A stretch of 64,000 nt of DNA from JAHEZL01 sp964406465. GTDB taxonomy: Bacteria; Bacteroidota; Bacteroidia; Flavobacteriales_C; GCA-002722245. Of the stretch, positions 8,232-17,310 are shown piece by piece. Every line of letters begins with the position of its first letter. Within the stretch, counting starts at the first letter, position 1. The DNA is taken from contig CAYORT010000002.1 in assembly GCA_964406465.1 (NCBI GenBank), forward strand, positions 1-64,000, in the 5' to 3' direction. A program made the translations under genes and the position numbers. The notes below the pieces were generated by a model. That model worked only from the letters and a program-made list of their open reading frames with translations, did no database searches and was not told the origin of the DNA.

Positions 8232-8468
8232 CTACTTGTTGTGCGAACCATCGCAAAACGGACCATTAGCAGTTTGTTTGCATGCACACAGATAAGCTGT
8301 TTTACTTTCCTCAGCAGTAAATATTGTTGGAGCCATTCCACTGCCCTTGTGCGATCCATCGCAATATGGTTGTTTGCTTGATAAGCCACATGCGCACCAT
8401 GCATATTTTTTTCCTTCTTCAATTTCTACTGCTATTGGAGAATTACCTGCTCTTGTTGGCGTTGTCAT
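8232..8468 (-). CDS. CDGSH iron-sulfur domain protein, tandem motif (78 aa)
   Basis: Small 2Fe-2S protein of the mitoNEET/CISD type. Two cluster motifs are visible: CACGLSSKQPYCDGSH and CACKQTANGPFCDGSH, each giving the 3-Cys-1-His ligand set C-x-C-x(n)-C-D-G-S-H. Two clusters in 78 aa is the usual bacterial tandem form. The N-terminus is MTTPTRAGNSPIAVE; no signal peptide, so cytoplasmic. Role (electron transfer or Fe-S handling) is family-level inference only. Confidence 0.9.
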   Translation of the reverse strand: MTTPTRAGNSPIAVEIEEGKKYAWCACGLSSKQPYCDGSHKGSGMAPTIFTAEESKTAYLCACKQTANGPFCDGSHNK

Positions 8469-8592
8469 AAGATTGTTTTTTAATGATTGTTGAAGATAAA
8501 TAAAATTTACACATCATCTTATTCAGCTGAATTTTGTGCTGCTTTGAGCATCATTTCTTTACTATAAATACTTTATGCCAAATTGGAAGTAA

Positions 8593-9027
8593 TCAAGAAG
8601 TTGCATTTCCATACTGCCAGGTTGTTCCAGACAAATGCCCTGCTGTAAATCCTTCGGTAGGAAATGGAACTTGTCCGGATTTTGTTTCNNNNNNNNNNNN
8701 NNNNNNNNNNNNNNNNNNNNNNNNNNNNNNNNNNNNNNNNNNNNNNNNNNNNNNNNNNNNNNNNNNNNNNNNNNNNNNNNNNNNNNNNTCCAACACTTTG
8801 TATTTATTGTAAGCCTGCATTGCTGCATACAATTTTCTTTGCGCAAGATTTGATGTTTTTAAGGCCGCTATTTCAATCACCACAACGGCAACACCAATAG
8901 TAGTAATTACCACAGGAGTGGCTACAACAGATGCAATAGAAACACACCCTGCAACACCTAAGACAAGCATGAAAGAAGAAAATTTCTGCAATTTCAAATA
9001 TTCCTTGTAATCTTTATAAGCTTCTGC
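8593..9027 (-). pseudogene. Detached C-terminal part of an interrupted membrane protein, spanning the gap
   Basis: Directly downstream of the TAA at 9030-9028 the same frame stays open (AEAYKDYKEYLKLQKFSSF) and enters a hydrophobic stretch (about 22 residues, VVATPVVITTIGVAVVVIE) before running into the N gap. Beyond the gap the same frame ends GQVPFPTEGFTAGHLSG... at a TGA (8595-8593). No start codon of quality follows the TAA, so this is read as the rest of the 9288 gene. Frame continuity across the N run is not meaningful because the gap length is unknown. Confidence 0.5.
8689..8788. other. Scaffold gap (100 N)
   Basis: Exactly 100 consecutive N, the conventional placeholder for a gap of unknown length. 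Reading frames drawn through it are artefacts. It lies within the interrupted membrane-protein locus, so repetitive sequence there may have stopped the assembly. Confidence 0.98.
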
Positions 9028-9288
9028 TTATTTCATAAATTCTTTTTTTAATCCACCAGAGAATAAGCTAGCTCGCCCATCTGGAGTTTTACTAAATAGC
9101 CCCGCATTCTGCAAGTAATATTCAATGGTTTCTTGGTCCATTATTTTACTCAAAGAGTCTATTGCAACTACATCTTGATCATTAATTCGATCCAACTTTT
9201 TACTTCCTTCCGATTGAGAGAAAGAAGAAAAAGTGAAAAATAAAAACGACAAGAAAACAAGGTTCTTTTTATCAAGGTAGAATTTCAT
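9028..9288 (-). CDS. Secreted protein N-terminal part, ended by an in-frame TAA (86 aa)
   Basis: I do not recognise the family. The ATG at 9288 begins a signal peptide (KKNLVFLSFLFFTFSSFSQ); an upstream in-frame start at 9357 is rejected because it precedes this. The mature part is acidic and helical (IDSLSKIMDQETIEYYLQNA, PDGRASLFSGGLKKEFMK). The TAA at 9030-9028 is followed in the same frame by codons that continue naturally (AEAYKDYKEYL) into a membrane segment, so the gene was probably longer and is now broken by one nonsense codon, or the base is an assembly error. Confidence 0.6.
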   Translation of the reverse strand: MKFYLDKKNLVFLSFLFFTFSSFSQSEGSKKLDRINDQDVVAIDSLSKIMDQETIEYYLQNAGLFSKTPDGRASLFSGGLKKEFMK

Positions 9289-9412
9289 ATTTATAATTTT
9301 TATGTGTTTTACAAGAACAGCAAAAAGAAACTCATATTGCCATGTTAGGCTAAACAAAAAGTGTAAAAATTAGTGATTTAAAATTTAAGCTATCTTTACC
9401 CAAAACCAAAAC

Positions 9413-10540
9413 ATGACATTCGAATCTTTAGGCATTCATCCATTTTTACTTAAAGCTCTGGCGCATCAAAAATTTAGCGAGCCCTACCCTATTCAGCAGG
9501 AAGCTATACCGGCCATTTTAAAAAGAAAAGATGTATTGGGCATTGCTCAAACTGGATCGGGAAAGACGGCTGCCTATGTATTGCCTATTTTAATGAATTT
9601 GCAGAAGAAGGAATTGTCGAAAAACAGATTTGTTGATGTTTTAGTTTTGGTTCCTACACGAGAGTTGGCGGTGCAAGTTAGAGAAGTGTTTTACAAATTT
9701 AGCTTGGCGCTTCCCGAAAGAATTAAATCGATGGCTGTTTATGGCGGTGTTTCTATCAATCCACAAATGATGGCCTTGCAAGGTGTAAATATTTTGGTAG
9801 CAACTCCCGGAAGACTAATAGAATTAATAGAATCAAACGCTGTTAAATTATCGACTGTTGATACTTTGGTTTTAGATGAAGCCGATAAAATGTTGGATTT
9901 AGGTTTTCAAGAAGAAGTAAATAAGATATTGAAGCTATTGCCTCAGCGCCGACAAAACCTATTGTTTTCGGCCACCTTAAGCGATAACGTGAATGAAATC
10001 AATCAAATGATTTTACATGAACCGCAGGTAATTAAAATAGAAGAAGAGAAATTAAACATCGATCTCATTAAACAAGTGGCTTATTCGGTGAGTGATGAGA
10101 AAAAAGGTCCGTTCTTACGAAAACTAATTCTCTCTCGCGACATGAAACAAGTTTTGGTGTTTACCTCATCAACTTACAAGGCCGACAATGTTGCGGCAAA
10201 GCTTCGCAAAAACGGAATCAACGCCGAAGCGATTCATAGTGGTAAGAGTCAGGGCGGCCGAACAGAAGCCCTCAAGCAATTTAAAAATGGATCGATAAGA
10301 GTTTTAGTAGCCACCGATTTAATATCGCGTGGTATCGACATTAAGTTTCTACCCTTCGTTATTAATTACGAATTACCGCGTTCACCAAAAGATTATGTTC
10401 ACCGCATAGGAAGAACCGGAAGAGCAGAATCTCCTGGAGAAGCCATCACTTTTGTATCAGCTGCCGACGAACACCATTTTAAAATCATTCAAAAGAAAAT
10501 GGGAAAAACGGTGGATATGCTAGATTCAGAAAGTTTGTAA
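9413..10540 (+). CDS. DEAD-box ATP-dependent RNA helicase
   Basis: RNA helicase of the RhlE/CshA-like group. Motifs in order: Q motif at FSEPYPIQQEAIP, Walker A AQTGSGKT (45-52), PTRELA (81-86), TPGR, DEAD (155-158), SAT in FSATLSD, and the C-terminal RecA domain with VLVATDLISRGIDI and HRIGRTGRA. At 375 aa it stops just after the core with no basic tail, shorter than typical RhlE (over 400 aa). Monocistronic by spacing. A near-consensus box TATCTTTA (9391-9398) precedes the ATG by about 14 nt. Confidence 0.93.
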   Translation: MTFESLGIHPFLLKALAHQKFSEPYPIQQEAIPAILKRKDVLGIAQTGSGKTAAYVLPILMNLQKKELSKNRFVDVLVLVPTRELAVQVREVFYKFSLALPERIKSMAVYGGVSINPQMMALQGVNILVATPGRLIELIESNAVKLSTVDTLVLDEADKMLDLGFQEEVNKILKLLPQRRQNLLFSATLSDNVNEINQMILHEPQVIKIEEEKLNIDLIKQVAYSVSDEKKGPFLRKLILSRDMKQVLVFTSSTYKADNVAAKLRKNGINAEAIHSGKSQGGRTEALKQFKNGSIRVLVATDLISRGIDIKFLPFVINYELPRSPKDYVHRIGRTGRAESPGEAITFVSAADEHHFKIIQKKMGKTVDMLDSESL

Positions 10541-10736
10541 TCACTCATTTTTCTTCTTAACAATTTCGTAATGATGTGTTGTTGTTTACGTAATCGATTT
10601 TGAAAATTCTTTATGTTTCTTTGTTACATCAAGTTCTTTAAAACGTACAGATGAGCATCTCAAACAAAGTATGATAGCAACCCATGCAGTATGAGTTTAT
10701 AAAGATGTTCTAATTTTGAAAAGGTTAAACACAAAT

Positions 10737-10774
10737 AAAAAACCCCAAGATCTTCGTCAGACACTTGGGGTTTT
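10737..10774 (-). terminator. Intrinsic terminator of the giant adhesin gene
   Basis: AAAACCCCAAG (10739-10749) pairs with CTTGGGGTTTT (10764-10774) over a 14-nt loop; read on the minus strand the hairpin is followed by a T-rich tract. It sits 19 bp beyond the stop of the minus-strand adhesin gene. The A/T flanks could let it work in both directions. Confidence 0.8.
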
Positions 10775-10792
10775 CTATTTTATCACCTCGGC

Positions 10793-13700
10793 TTAGTCAA
10801 TTACTTGAACCCAGCCTGTTAATTCGTATTTCTTATGCGTTGAATCGGTATAAGTGATAATCCAATAGTATACACCATCGGATACTTTTTTACCATTGAA
10901 CTGCATATCCCATTGAGGGAATACATTTGTAGATTGAAACATTTTCAAGCCCCATCTGTCATACACTTGGAAATTAATTTCTAAGATGTTATCCATGATA
11001 GATTTGTACTCACCATCGGTAATTTCTTTGTATGTTTCTTTACACGGTTTAAAGATATCGTTCAAGCCATCTCCATTCGGTGTTACCACGTTAGGAACAC
11101 AAATTATAGTAGGATCGCAATGCTCTCCTACGTTCATTGTATCACCCGCAAAACAACCGTATTGATTACTTACCACTACGCCTAATGTGCCAATAGCGTA
11201 AACAGTGGTCACAGTATCGGTAACGTTATTCGACCACAATACAGTGGTAAATGTATCAGGGATGTACTTGGTTAAGAATTCTTTTCCAGTGAAGCAAATT
11301 AAGGTATCAGGACCCAAACTTACTTGAGGCAAACTGCGCACTGTAATGTTAATACTATCACTACCTACACAACCTCTACCATCCATCACTCTTACACCAT
11401 ACAATTTCTGTTGAGAAACCACTCGAGAAGAAGGTTCAACTCCTACCGAGATATCATCCCAATCATAAGATACAGGCGCTTGGAACGGACCGTATTGCGC
11501 GGCATTTAAGGTAGTTGATTCATTGGCACAAATATCTTGATCTGCACCAAAATCTACATGAAGAGTATCTCCCATTGAAATAGTAGCAGTTGCTCTGTTA
11601 ACACAACCATTGGCATCGGTAACATCTACCCAAACAGAAGTATTTGGTATACTGTAGTGAATGGTATCTTTATTCGCTCCATTTGCCCCTGTGCTCCAAG
11701 AATAGTTTGCGAAGTTAGCAGGAGAAGGTTGAAGGGCAATGAATCCGCCCGGACAAACATTTGTATCGGCCATAGATACCGTTGGCAAATCATTCACCGT
11801 TAAATTGTCTGTAGCAGAATTCACACATCCATTAACATCGGTATAGGTGTAGGTAATCGTTTTAGAACCTGTACCACCTGCATTTGCAGGGTCAAAATTA
11901 CCAGCCGTTACACCGCTACCAGAATATGTACCGCCAATTGGTGAACCACCAGCCAAAGCAAAGGCTGCATCGTCGATACAAGCTGCATCGTCGGCCAATG
12001 TTAAGGTAACAACAGGTAATGGATTTACTGTCATGGTATCGGTAGCATCTGTTATACAACCCTTATTATTGGTATAGGTATACGTTATTAAGTGATCGCC
12101 AGCACCAGCAGTTGCTGGATTAAAAGTAGGCGAACTTGTTACCCCAGCTCCTGAATAAGTACCTCCTAGTGGAGAACCTCCCGACAAAGCGAATGAAGCT
12201 TCATCAATACAAACAGCATCGTCTGCAAAATCTAAGGTTACTGTGGCAGTATCATTTACGGTTAATATATCTGTAGCAGAATTAGTACAAGTATTCGCAT
12301 CAGTATAGGTATAAGTGATAACTACCGGACCAACTCCGTTTACCGTAGGATCAAAAACTCCCGCATTTACTCCTGTTCCCGAATAAGTACCTCCATTAGG
12401 TGATCCACCCGCTAGAACTACTGTGCCACCATTAACACAAGCAGAATCTTGCACCAATGATAAGGTAACTACTGGCAGAGCGTTAACAGTAATAGAATCT
12501 GTAGCTGAATTTACGCAGCCGTTGCCATCAACATAAGAGTAAGTAATTTGCTTTTTACCAACACCACCAGCATTTGCAGGATCAAAAGTTGGAGAAAGAG
12601 TAATACCAGAACCTGCATAAGTTCCACCACCCGGATTTCCTCCACTTAGCGCAAAAGCTGCTTCGTCGATACACGCAGCATCATCAGCCAACACAAAAGT
12701 AACATTTGGTAAACCGTTTACTGTAATGACATCTGTAGCATCTGTGGTACATCCACTTCCATTGGTGTAAGTATAAGTAATAGTATGAGGCCCCACCCCG
12801 GCTGTGCTCGGATTAAAACTTGGTGAAACACCTACTCCCGTTCCTGAATATGTACCTCCGCCCGGAGATCCACCATTTAAGTTAAAAGCTGCTTCGTCAA
12901 CGCAAGCTGCATTGTCATCGAGCACCAAAGTAACCACTGAAGTATCGTTTACCGTAATCACATCGGTAGTGCTGTTTACACAGCCATTACCGTCGGTATA
13001 AGTGTATGTAATTGTTTTATTTCCTAAACCTGCCGTTACCGGATCAAAAGTTGGAGAAACCGTGATTCCTGTACCAGAATATGTACCACCAACAGGTGAT
13101 CCACCAGATAGGTTCATGGTACCTTCATTGATACAAATTTGATCATCGGGAAGAGTAAATGTTATCGGCGTTAGATCGTGCACAGTAATATTATCAGTCG
13201 CAGTAGCTGTGCATGAATTTCCATCGGTATAGGTATAGGTGATGGTGTGTGTGCCAACACCTGCAGTGCCTGGATTAAAGCTAGGCGAAACACCTACTCC
13301 AGTACCCGAATAAGTTCCACCTACCGGAGATCCTCCACTTAAGTTAAATGCGCCTTCATTCACACAAGCCGCATCATCGGTAAGCGATAATGTAACATTA
13401 GGTCTATTTACAACAATAGTTCTTTGAGGATTATTTCCGCAACCACCACCTTGGCCAGCAACGGTATATTGTACCACATAATTTCCTGCCGGAGTATTAT
13501 TGATATTAAAAGTATTACCACCACTGATGTTTGCTGTTCCACCACCTGAAACAATAGACCACGAACCCGCAGCTGCTGTTCCTTGGTACAAAGTTAAATT
13601 GATGGTTCCGTTTGTGCTACAAACAGCAGGAATGGAAGGTGCTAAAGTTGTATCTAAACAACCTCCACAAGGACCAACATTTATTATCAATGTATCTATG

Positions 13701-15238
13701 ATTGAGCATGTGGCTCCGTAAGAATAATATACTTCATGCGTACCTTGTCCGGCAATCACAGGACTAAAAATTCCGTTTGCAGCATCAGTAATACAAGCAC
13801 CACAGTTAGCTGACCAACCATTTGGATTGCCTATAGGATCTTCGGCGCTACCACCTCTGCACAACCAATTCACAGAAAGATTGACAGGTGCATCGTTACA
13901 ATCCATCGCAATTGGATTTTGAATATCAAGATAATCGATTGGGGGAACGAACATATTCGATAATCCTAAGTTAGAACCACGTGCGAGTGCTAAAGTTCCC
14001 ACACTAATATTGGTACCTGCATTCATATCTGCAGTAGTGGGGAAACTGTAAGTATTAAGATTGTTATTAAAAGTAGCTTGATACAATTTACCATCACCCC
14101 CTAACTTTAAGTCTCCTGGCACTGCCACTGTATTGGTTACCTCTTTTATAGACGAGTATATTGCGTTTGCTGTTGCTAAGGAGGCATCCATCCATAATAA
14201 TTGAGCCTTACCACCAGCAGGAACGATATAAACCCCTTTGCTATCTGGCGCCCATTCGCAATCATACATTGCTTCGTAGGTAGGAACACTCCAGCTAAAT
14301 CCGCCCCAATTACCAGCAACAGCTTTACCATTAGATAAAACTCCGGTAGCGTTATTGAAGTCGTAAACAGTTATTGCTTCATCATAAGAAGCCCAGTCGT
14401 TCACGTGGTTTACGGCTACTGCTCTAGCGCCATCCCATGAAAACTTAAGTGCTCCTCTTTCCCAGTTTTGAGTCCAAGTACCTTTTACTGGCGGACCAGC
14501 GATTGATTTCACCGGCACAGAATTCAATCCAGAACAAGTTAATGAGTATGCGTAAAAATTTTGAAAATTTGCTGAATTACCATTTCCCGACTGACGAACA
14601 ACCAACCACACATCGAGGCCATTGGCATGGAAAGTTGCTTCAACTTGTTCTGTAGATCGATAATCATTACCCAAATCATCCTTCAATCTTACGGGCGCAC
14701 TAGATGTCATGGTATTTAAATCGAGTATAGTATAGTTTACACCAACGTTGGCATTGGTAAGGGCATCGTCTGATGTGAAAATGTAAATTTTACTTGGATT
14801 CATTGGATGTCTTACAGCTACAATACCTTGCACTGCAGAAGAACGTTGACCAACAGAACCGCCTTCATTACCCGCTAAAAGGTCATTTGCAATTAAAGTT
14901 GATTGTGTTGCACCGTTTGGTTTCCACAACATTCTACCATTTGAATAAGCCAATAAATTACCGGCATTATCATTAATCGCAGCCGTACCCTCATATCCCC
15001 TAGCTGTATCACCGGTCACAGTTTTGTAGGTCAAAACAGGCGCACCAGTACCTCCAGGGAAATTTAAAAACACCCCTTCACCAAAAAACCAAGTAGAGTG
15101 CGGTCCCCATTGCCATGGATTATTATTATTTGGAGAACAAGTTTGCGCTTTTAGATTGGCTTGAAACACCAAAACAAACAGCAAGAGAGTTGCAAAAATC
15201 TTTTTTAAAGCGAGCCCCTTCGCTAAAAATTTATTCAT
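10793..15238 (-). CDS. Giant repeat adhesin with T9SS sorting domain (gliding motility-associated C-terminal domain), 1481 aa
   Basis: Predicted cell-surface protein secreted by the type IX system. Signal peptide at about 1-31 (LLLFVLVFQANLKAQ). Residues about 33-470 look like a beta-propeller-type N-terminal module common in such proteins (KIYIFTSDD, VTVYDF-like blades). Residues about 610-1150 hold seven tandem 76-78-residue repeats with core GGSPxGGTYSGTGV, a conserved Cys pair (AACxxE and NGCxNS) and ITYTYTDxNG. The C-terminus (about 1375-1481) is the CHU_C type-B sorting domain with VPNVVTPNGDGLNDIFKP and YDRWGLKMFQS. Function is probably adhesion; the ligand is unknown. Flanked downstream by a strong terminator. 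Confidence 0.88.
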   Translation of the reverse strand: MNKFLAKGLALKKIFATLLLFVLVFQANLKAQTCSPNNNNPWQWGPHSTWFFGEGVFLNFPGGTGAPVLTYKTVTGDTARGYEGTAAINDNAGNLLAYSNGRMLWKPNGATQSTLIANDLLAGNEGGSVGQRSSAVQGIVAVRHPMNPSKIYIFTSDDALTNANVGVNYTILDLNTMTSSAPVRLKDDLGNDYRSTEQVEATFHANGLDVWLVVRQSGNGNSANFQNFYAYSLTCSGLNSVPVKSIAGPPVKGTWTQNWERGALKFSWDGARAVAVNHVNDWASYDEAITVYDFNNATGVLSNGKAVAGNWGGFSWSVPTYEAMYDCEWAPDSKGVYIVPAGGKAQLLWMDASLATANAIYSSIKEVTNTVAVPGDLKLGGDGKLYQATFNNNLNTYSFPTTADMNAGTNISVGTLALARGSNLGLSNMFVPPIDYLDIQNPIAMDCNDAPVNLSVNWLCRGGSAEDPIGNPNGWSANCGACITDAANGIFSPVIAGQGTHEVYYSYGATCSIIDTLIINVGPCGGCLDTTLAPSIPAVCSTNGTINLTLYQGTAAAGSWSIVSGGGTANISGGNTFNINNTPAGNYVVQYTVAGQGGGCGNNPQRTIVVNRPNVTLSLTDDAACVNEGAFNLSGGSPVGGTYSGTGVGVSPSFNPGTAGVGTHTITYTYTDGNSCTATATDNITVHDLTPITFTLPDDQICINEGTMNLSGGSPVGGTYSGTGITVSPTFDPVTAGLGNKTITYTYTDGNGCVNSTTDVITVNDTSVVTLVLDDNAACVDEAAFNLNGGSPGGGTYSGTGVGVSPSFNPSTAGVGPHTITYTYTNGSGCTTDATDVITVNGLPNVTFVLADDAACIDEAAFALSGGNPGGGTYAGSGITLSPTFDPANAGGVGKKQITYSYVDGNGCVNSATDSITVNALPVVTLSLVQDSACVNGGTVVLAGGSPNGGTYSGTGVNAGVFDPTVNGVGPVVITYTYTDANTCTNSATDILTVNDTATVTLDFADDAVCIDEASFALSGGSPLGGTYSGAGVTSSPTFNPATAGAGDHLITYTYTNNKGCITDATDTMTVNPLPVVTLTLADDAACIDDAAFALAGGSPIGGTYSGSGVTAGNFDPANAGGTGSKTITYTYTDVNGCVNSATDNLTVNDLPTVSMADTNVCPGGFIALQPSPANFANYSWSTGANGANKDTIHYSIPNTSVWVDVTDANGCVNRATATISMGDTLHVDFGADQDICANESTTLNAAQYGPFQAPVSYDWDDISVGVEPSSRVVSQQKLYGVRVMDGRGCVGSDSINITVRSLPQVSLGPDTLICFTGKEFLTKYIPDTFTTVLWSNNVTDTVTTVYAIGTLGVVVSNQYGCFAGDTMNVGEHCDPTIICVPNVVTPNGDGLNDIFKPCKETYKEITDGEYKSIMDNILEINFQVYDRWGLKMFQSTNVFPQWDMQFNGKKVSDGVYYWIITYTDSTHKKYELTGWVQVID
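11780..13410 (-). repeat. Seven tandem coding repeats of about 230 bp
   Basis: Seven consecutive 76-78-codon units within the adhesin gene, recognisable by the recurring GGTYSGTG codons and the ITYTYTD block. Units differ by substitutions and one- or two-residue indels, so they are diverged rather than freshly amplified. This explains the internal repetition; there is no spacer structure, so it is not CRISPR. Confidence 0.9.
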
Positions 15239-15289
15239 AAAAGGTAGTTTTTAATAAGTTTCTAAAAATAGAATATAGATTGGTATAAA

Positions 15290-15297
15290 CAAAATTA
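15290..15297 (-). promoter_or_regulatory. Possible -7 box of the adhesin gene
   Basis: CAAAATTA on the plus strand reads TAATTTTG on the minus strand, fitting TAnnTTTG, 51 nt before the ATG at 15238. No -33 TTG at the right spacing was found. Confidence 0.35.
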
Positions 15298-15373
15298 AAA
15301 TTCAACGATGAATTCGAGCCGTTCATCTACTTAGGTGTTTTATCCTATTCAGAGGTAATTAGCGAAATAATTT

Positions 15374-15381
15374 TATATTTG
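15374..15381 (+). promoter_or_regulatory. -7 box TATATTTG abutting the Rrf2 start
   Basis: Exact TAnnTTTG match ending 5 nt before the ATG at 15387. With the usual distance from this box to the transcription start, the mRNA would begin at or next to the AUG, suggesting a leaderless transcript. No clear -33 TTG is visible. Confidence 0.55.
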
Positions 15382-15386
15382 TGGAT

Positions 15387-15830
15387 ATGATTTCCAAGAA
15401 AACTAAATACGCTATCAATGCCTTGGTTCATTTAGCTAAGAAAGCTGATGAAGGTCCTATTTTGATAAGCGAAATTGCTAGTTCAGAAAACATACCTCAA
15501 AAATTCTTAGAGGCCATTTTACTCGACCTTAAAAAAGCAGGAATTTTGGCAAGTAAAAAAGGTAAAGGAGGAGGATATTATTTGCTGAAACCCACTTTTG
15601 AAATCAATATTGCCGATGTAATGCGTTTGCTCGAGGGGCCTATTGCCCTTTTACCCTGTGTATCTTACAAATTCTACGAAAGATGCGACGAATGTAAAGA
15701 CGAGGAAACTTGCGGTATTAGAGACACCTTCTTAGATGTTCGTAACGAAACCGTTCAATTACTTAAAATGGCTACCCTAAAAAACATTCTCGATAGGGAA
15801 GCAAAACTTAAGAAAAAGGTAAAAAAATAA
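15387..15830 (+). CDS. Rrf2-family transcriptional regulator, paralog 1 (147 aa)
   Basis: Winged-helix repressor of the Rrf2/IscR/CymR family. The DNA-binding N-terminus is MISKKTKYAINALVHLAK and the wing region is KGKGGGYYLL. A Cys-rich segment PCVSYKFYERCDECKDEETC has four cysteines in the region where IscR/NsrR-type members bind an Fe-S cluster, so metal or cluster sensing is possible. The ATG at 15387 is chosen because GTG 15381 lies inside the promoter box. Clearly paralogous to the regulator at 21506: the two share KFLEAILLDL, GPIAL-PCVS and FYERCD. The two genes bracket the transporter cluster. Confidence 0.9.
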   Translation: MISKKTKYAINALVHLAKKADEGPILISEIASSENIPQKFLEAILLDLKKAGILASKKGKGGGYYLLKPTFEINIADVMRLLEGPIALLPCVSYKFYERCDECKDEETCGIRDTFLDVRNETVQLLKMATLKNILDREAKLKKKVKK

Positions 15831-15866
15831 AAAAGTCCTATTCGTCTGCTTACGAATAGGACTTTT
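15831..15866. terminator. Bidirectional terminator between rrf2 and peroxiredoxin
   Basis: AAAAGTCCTATTCGT (15831-15845) and ACGAATAGGACTTTT (15852-15866) form a perfect 15-bp stem with a 6-nt loop, A-rich on one side and T-rich on the other, between convergent genes. It begins immediately after the rrf2 stop. Confidence 0.88.
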
Positions 15867-15885
15867 AGTTTCAAAACAAAACTAC

Positions 15886-16518
15886 CTAGTTTGGCTGAGG
15901 GGTAAGTCTCAAATAATTCTTCACAATTTTAAATCCTTTAGGAAATTTAGTCACTGCTTCTTCATTGGTAATTGCCGGAGCAATAACTACATCCTCACCA
16001 TTTTTCCAGTTCGCCGGAGTAGCTACACTGTACTTTGCAGTTAATTGCAAAGAATCAATAACACGCAACAACTCTTCAAAATTTCTTCCTGTTGAAGCAG
16101 GGTATGTGATGATTAATTTTATTTTTTTATCCGGACCAATCACAAACACCGAACGAACCGTAAATTTATCGTTCGCATTTGGATGAATCATGTCGTACAA
16201 CTCAGAAACCTTTTTATCTTCATCGGCGATGATAGGGAAGTTTACAGTTGTATTTTGTGTTTCATTGATGTCTTTAATCCAACCTTTGTGCGATTCTAAA
16301 CCATCTACACTTAGGGCAATCACCTTGGTGTTTCTTTTTTCAAACTCGGCTTTGTATTTTGCAACAGTCCCTAGTTCTGTAGTACAAACCGGAGTGTAAT
16401 CGGCAGGATGAGAAAACAACACAACCCAACCTTCGCCAATATACTGGTGAAAATTAATGTCACCTTCACTTGTTTTTGCTGTAAAATCGGGAGCGATGTC
16501 CCCTAAACGTAAGCTCAT
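15886..16518 (-). CDS. 1-Cys peroxiredoxin (Prx6 family)
   Basis: Thiol peroxidase reducing hydrogen peroxide and alkyl hydroperoxides. The peroxidatic site is HPADYTPVCTTELG with Cys45; the Prx6-type C-terminal extension (about 160-210) carries TYPASTGRNFEELLRVIDSL and the TPANWKNGEDVVI block. 210 aa is standard. It is the last gene, 28 bp after pstB, in the minus-strand cluster that starts with an Rrf2 gene, so it may respond to the same signal. Its stop is close to the bidirectional terminator at 15831-15866. Confidence 0.92.
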   Translation of the reverse strand: MSLRLGDIAPDFTAKTSEGDINFHQYIGEGWVVLFSHPADYTPVCTTELGTVAKYKAEFEKRNTKVIALSVDGLESHKGWIKDINETQNTTVNFPIIADEDKKVSELYDMIHPNANDKFTVRSVFVIGPDKKIKLIITYPASTGRNFEELLRVIDSLQLTAKYSVATPANWKNGEDVVIAPAITNEEAVTKFPKGFKIVKNYLRLTPQPN

Positions 16519-16545
16519 ATTTTTAAATTTAATTGGTTACTTCTG

Positions 16546-17310
16546 CTAACTTAAGAATCCTCTTACATATTCCTTTGTTAATTTTTCTTTAGGATCTAAC
16601 AACAATTGCTCTGTTGGAGCAAACTCAACGATCTCGCCCATGTACACAAAAGCACAATAATCGGAAACTCGTCGAGCCTGACGCAAGATATGCGTTACTA
16701 AAACAATGGTATATTTCTCTTTCAATTGAAGAAAAAGCTCTTCAATTTTTTGGGTAGAAACGGGGTCTAAAGCAGATGTTGGTTCATCTCCCAATATGAT
16801 TTCGGGCTCAACGGCCAAACCGCGCGCTAAACATAAACGCTGTTGCTGTCCGATAGACAAACGTGAAGCCGGAGCTTTCAATCTATCTTTAACCTCATCC
16901 CATAAGGCAACATCTTTTAGATATTGCTCCACCATATGATCAAGCTTATGCTTGTCTCGTTCGCCGTGAATTCTCGGACCGTAAGCAATATTATCATAAA
17001 TCGACATTGGCAGCGGGAAAGGGCGCTGAGACAACAATCCCATCTTTTTTCTAATGGCTGTTACATCAACACCTTTTGCGTAAATATCTTCGCCATCTAA
17101 CAAAACTTTCCCTTCCACTTTCACTTCCAAAGAAGAATCATGCAAACGGTTAAATGTTTTCAAAAGAGTTGTTTTTCCGCAACCCGATGGACCAATAAAA
17201 GAAGTCACTTTCTTATCGGGAATATCGATACTGATATTCTTCAACGCATGATTTGCGCCATAATACAAGTTCAAATTTTGAACACGAATATGTGGAGTTT
17301 CTATCGTCAT
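16546..17310 (-). CDS. pstB: Phosphate-type ABC transporter ATP-binding protein (PstB-like)
   Basis: ATPase of a PstSCAB importer. Walker A GPSGCGKT (40-47), signature LSIGQQQR, Walker B IILGDEPTSALD and the H-loop at VTHILRQARRVSDY. PstB-specific features include the early LYYGANHALKNI and SIYDNIAYGPRIHG. The segment after the Q-loop (LLSQRPFPLPMS) departs from the usual GMVFQxPNPFPMS, placing it in a divergent PstB subgroup. The start overlaps pstA by 4 bp. Annotated as phosphate by homology; no PhoU is present in the cluster, so the substrate deserves checking. Confidence 0.88.
   Translation of the reverse strand: MTIETPHIRVQNLNLYYGANHALKNISIDIPDKKVTSFIGPSGCGKTTLLKTFNRLHDSSLEVKVEGKVLLDGEDIYAKGVDVTAIRKKMGLLSQRPFPLPMSIYDNIAYGPRIHGERDKHKLDHMVEQYLKDVALWDEVKDRLKAPASRLSIGQQQRLCLARGLAVEPEIILGDEPTSALDPVSTQKIEELFLQLKEKYTIVLVTHILRQARRVSDYCAFVYMGEIVEFAPTEQLLLDPKEKLTKEYVRGFLS

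Noticed and set aside
8534..9000. Several overlapping ORFs running through the N gap
   Set aside because: They contain 34 unknown residues from the 100-N run; frame across a gap of unknown size has no meaning, and only the minus-strand frame continuous with the 9288 gene is plausible.
11780..13410. Regularly spaced repeats considered as a CRISPR array
   Set aside because: Repeats are about 230 bp, in frame and encode a conserved protein domain; no spacers.
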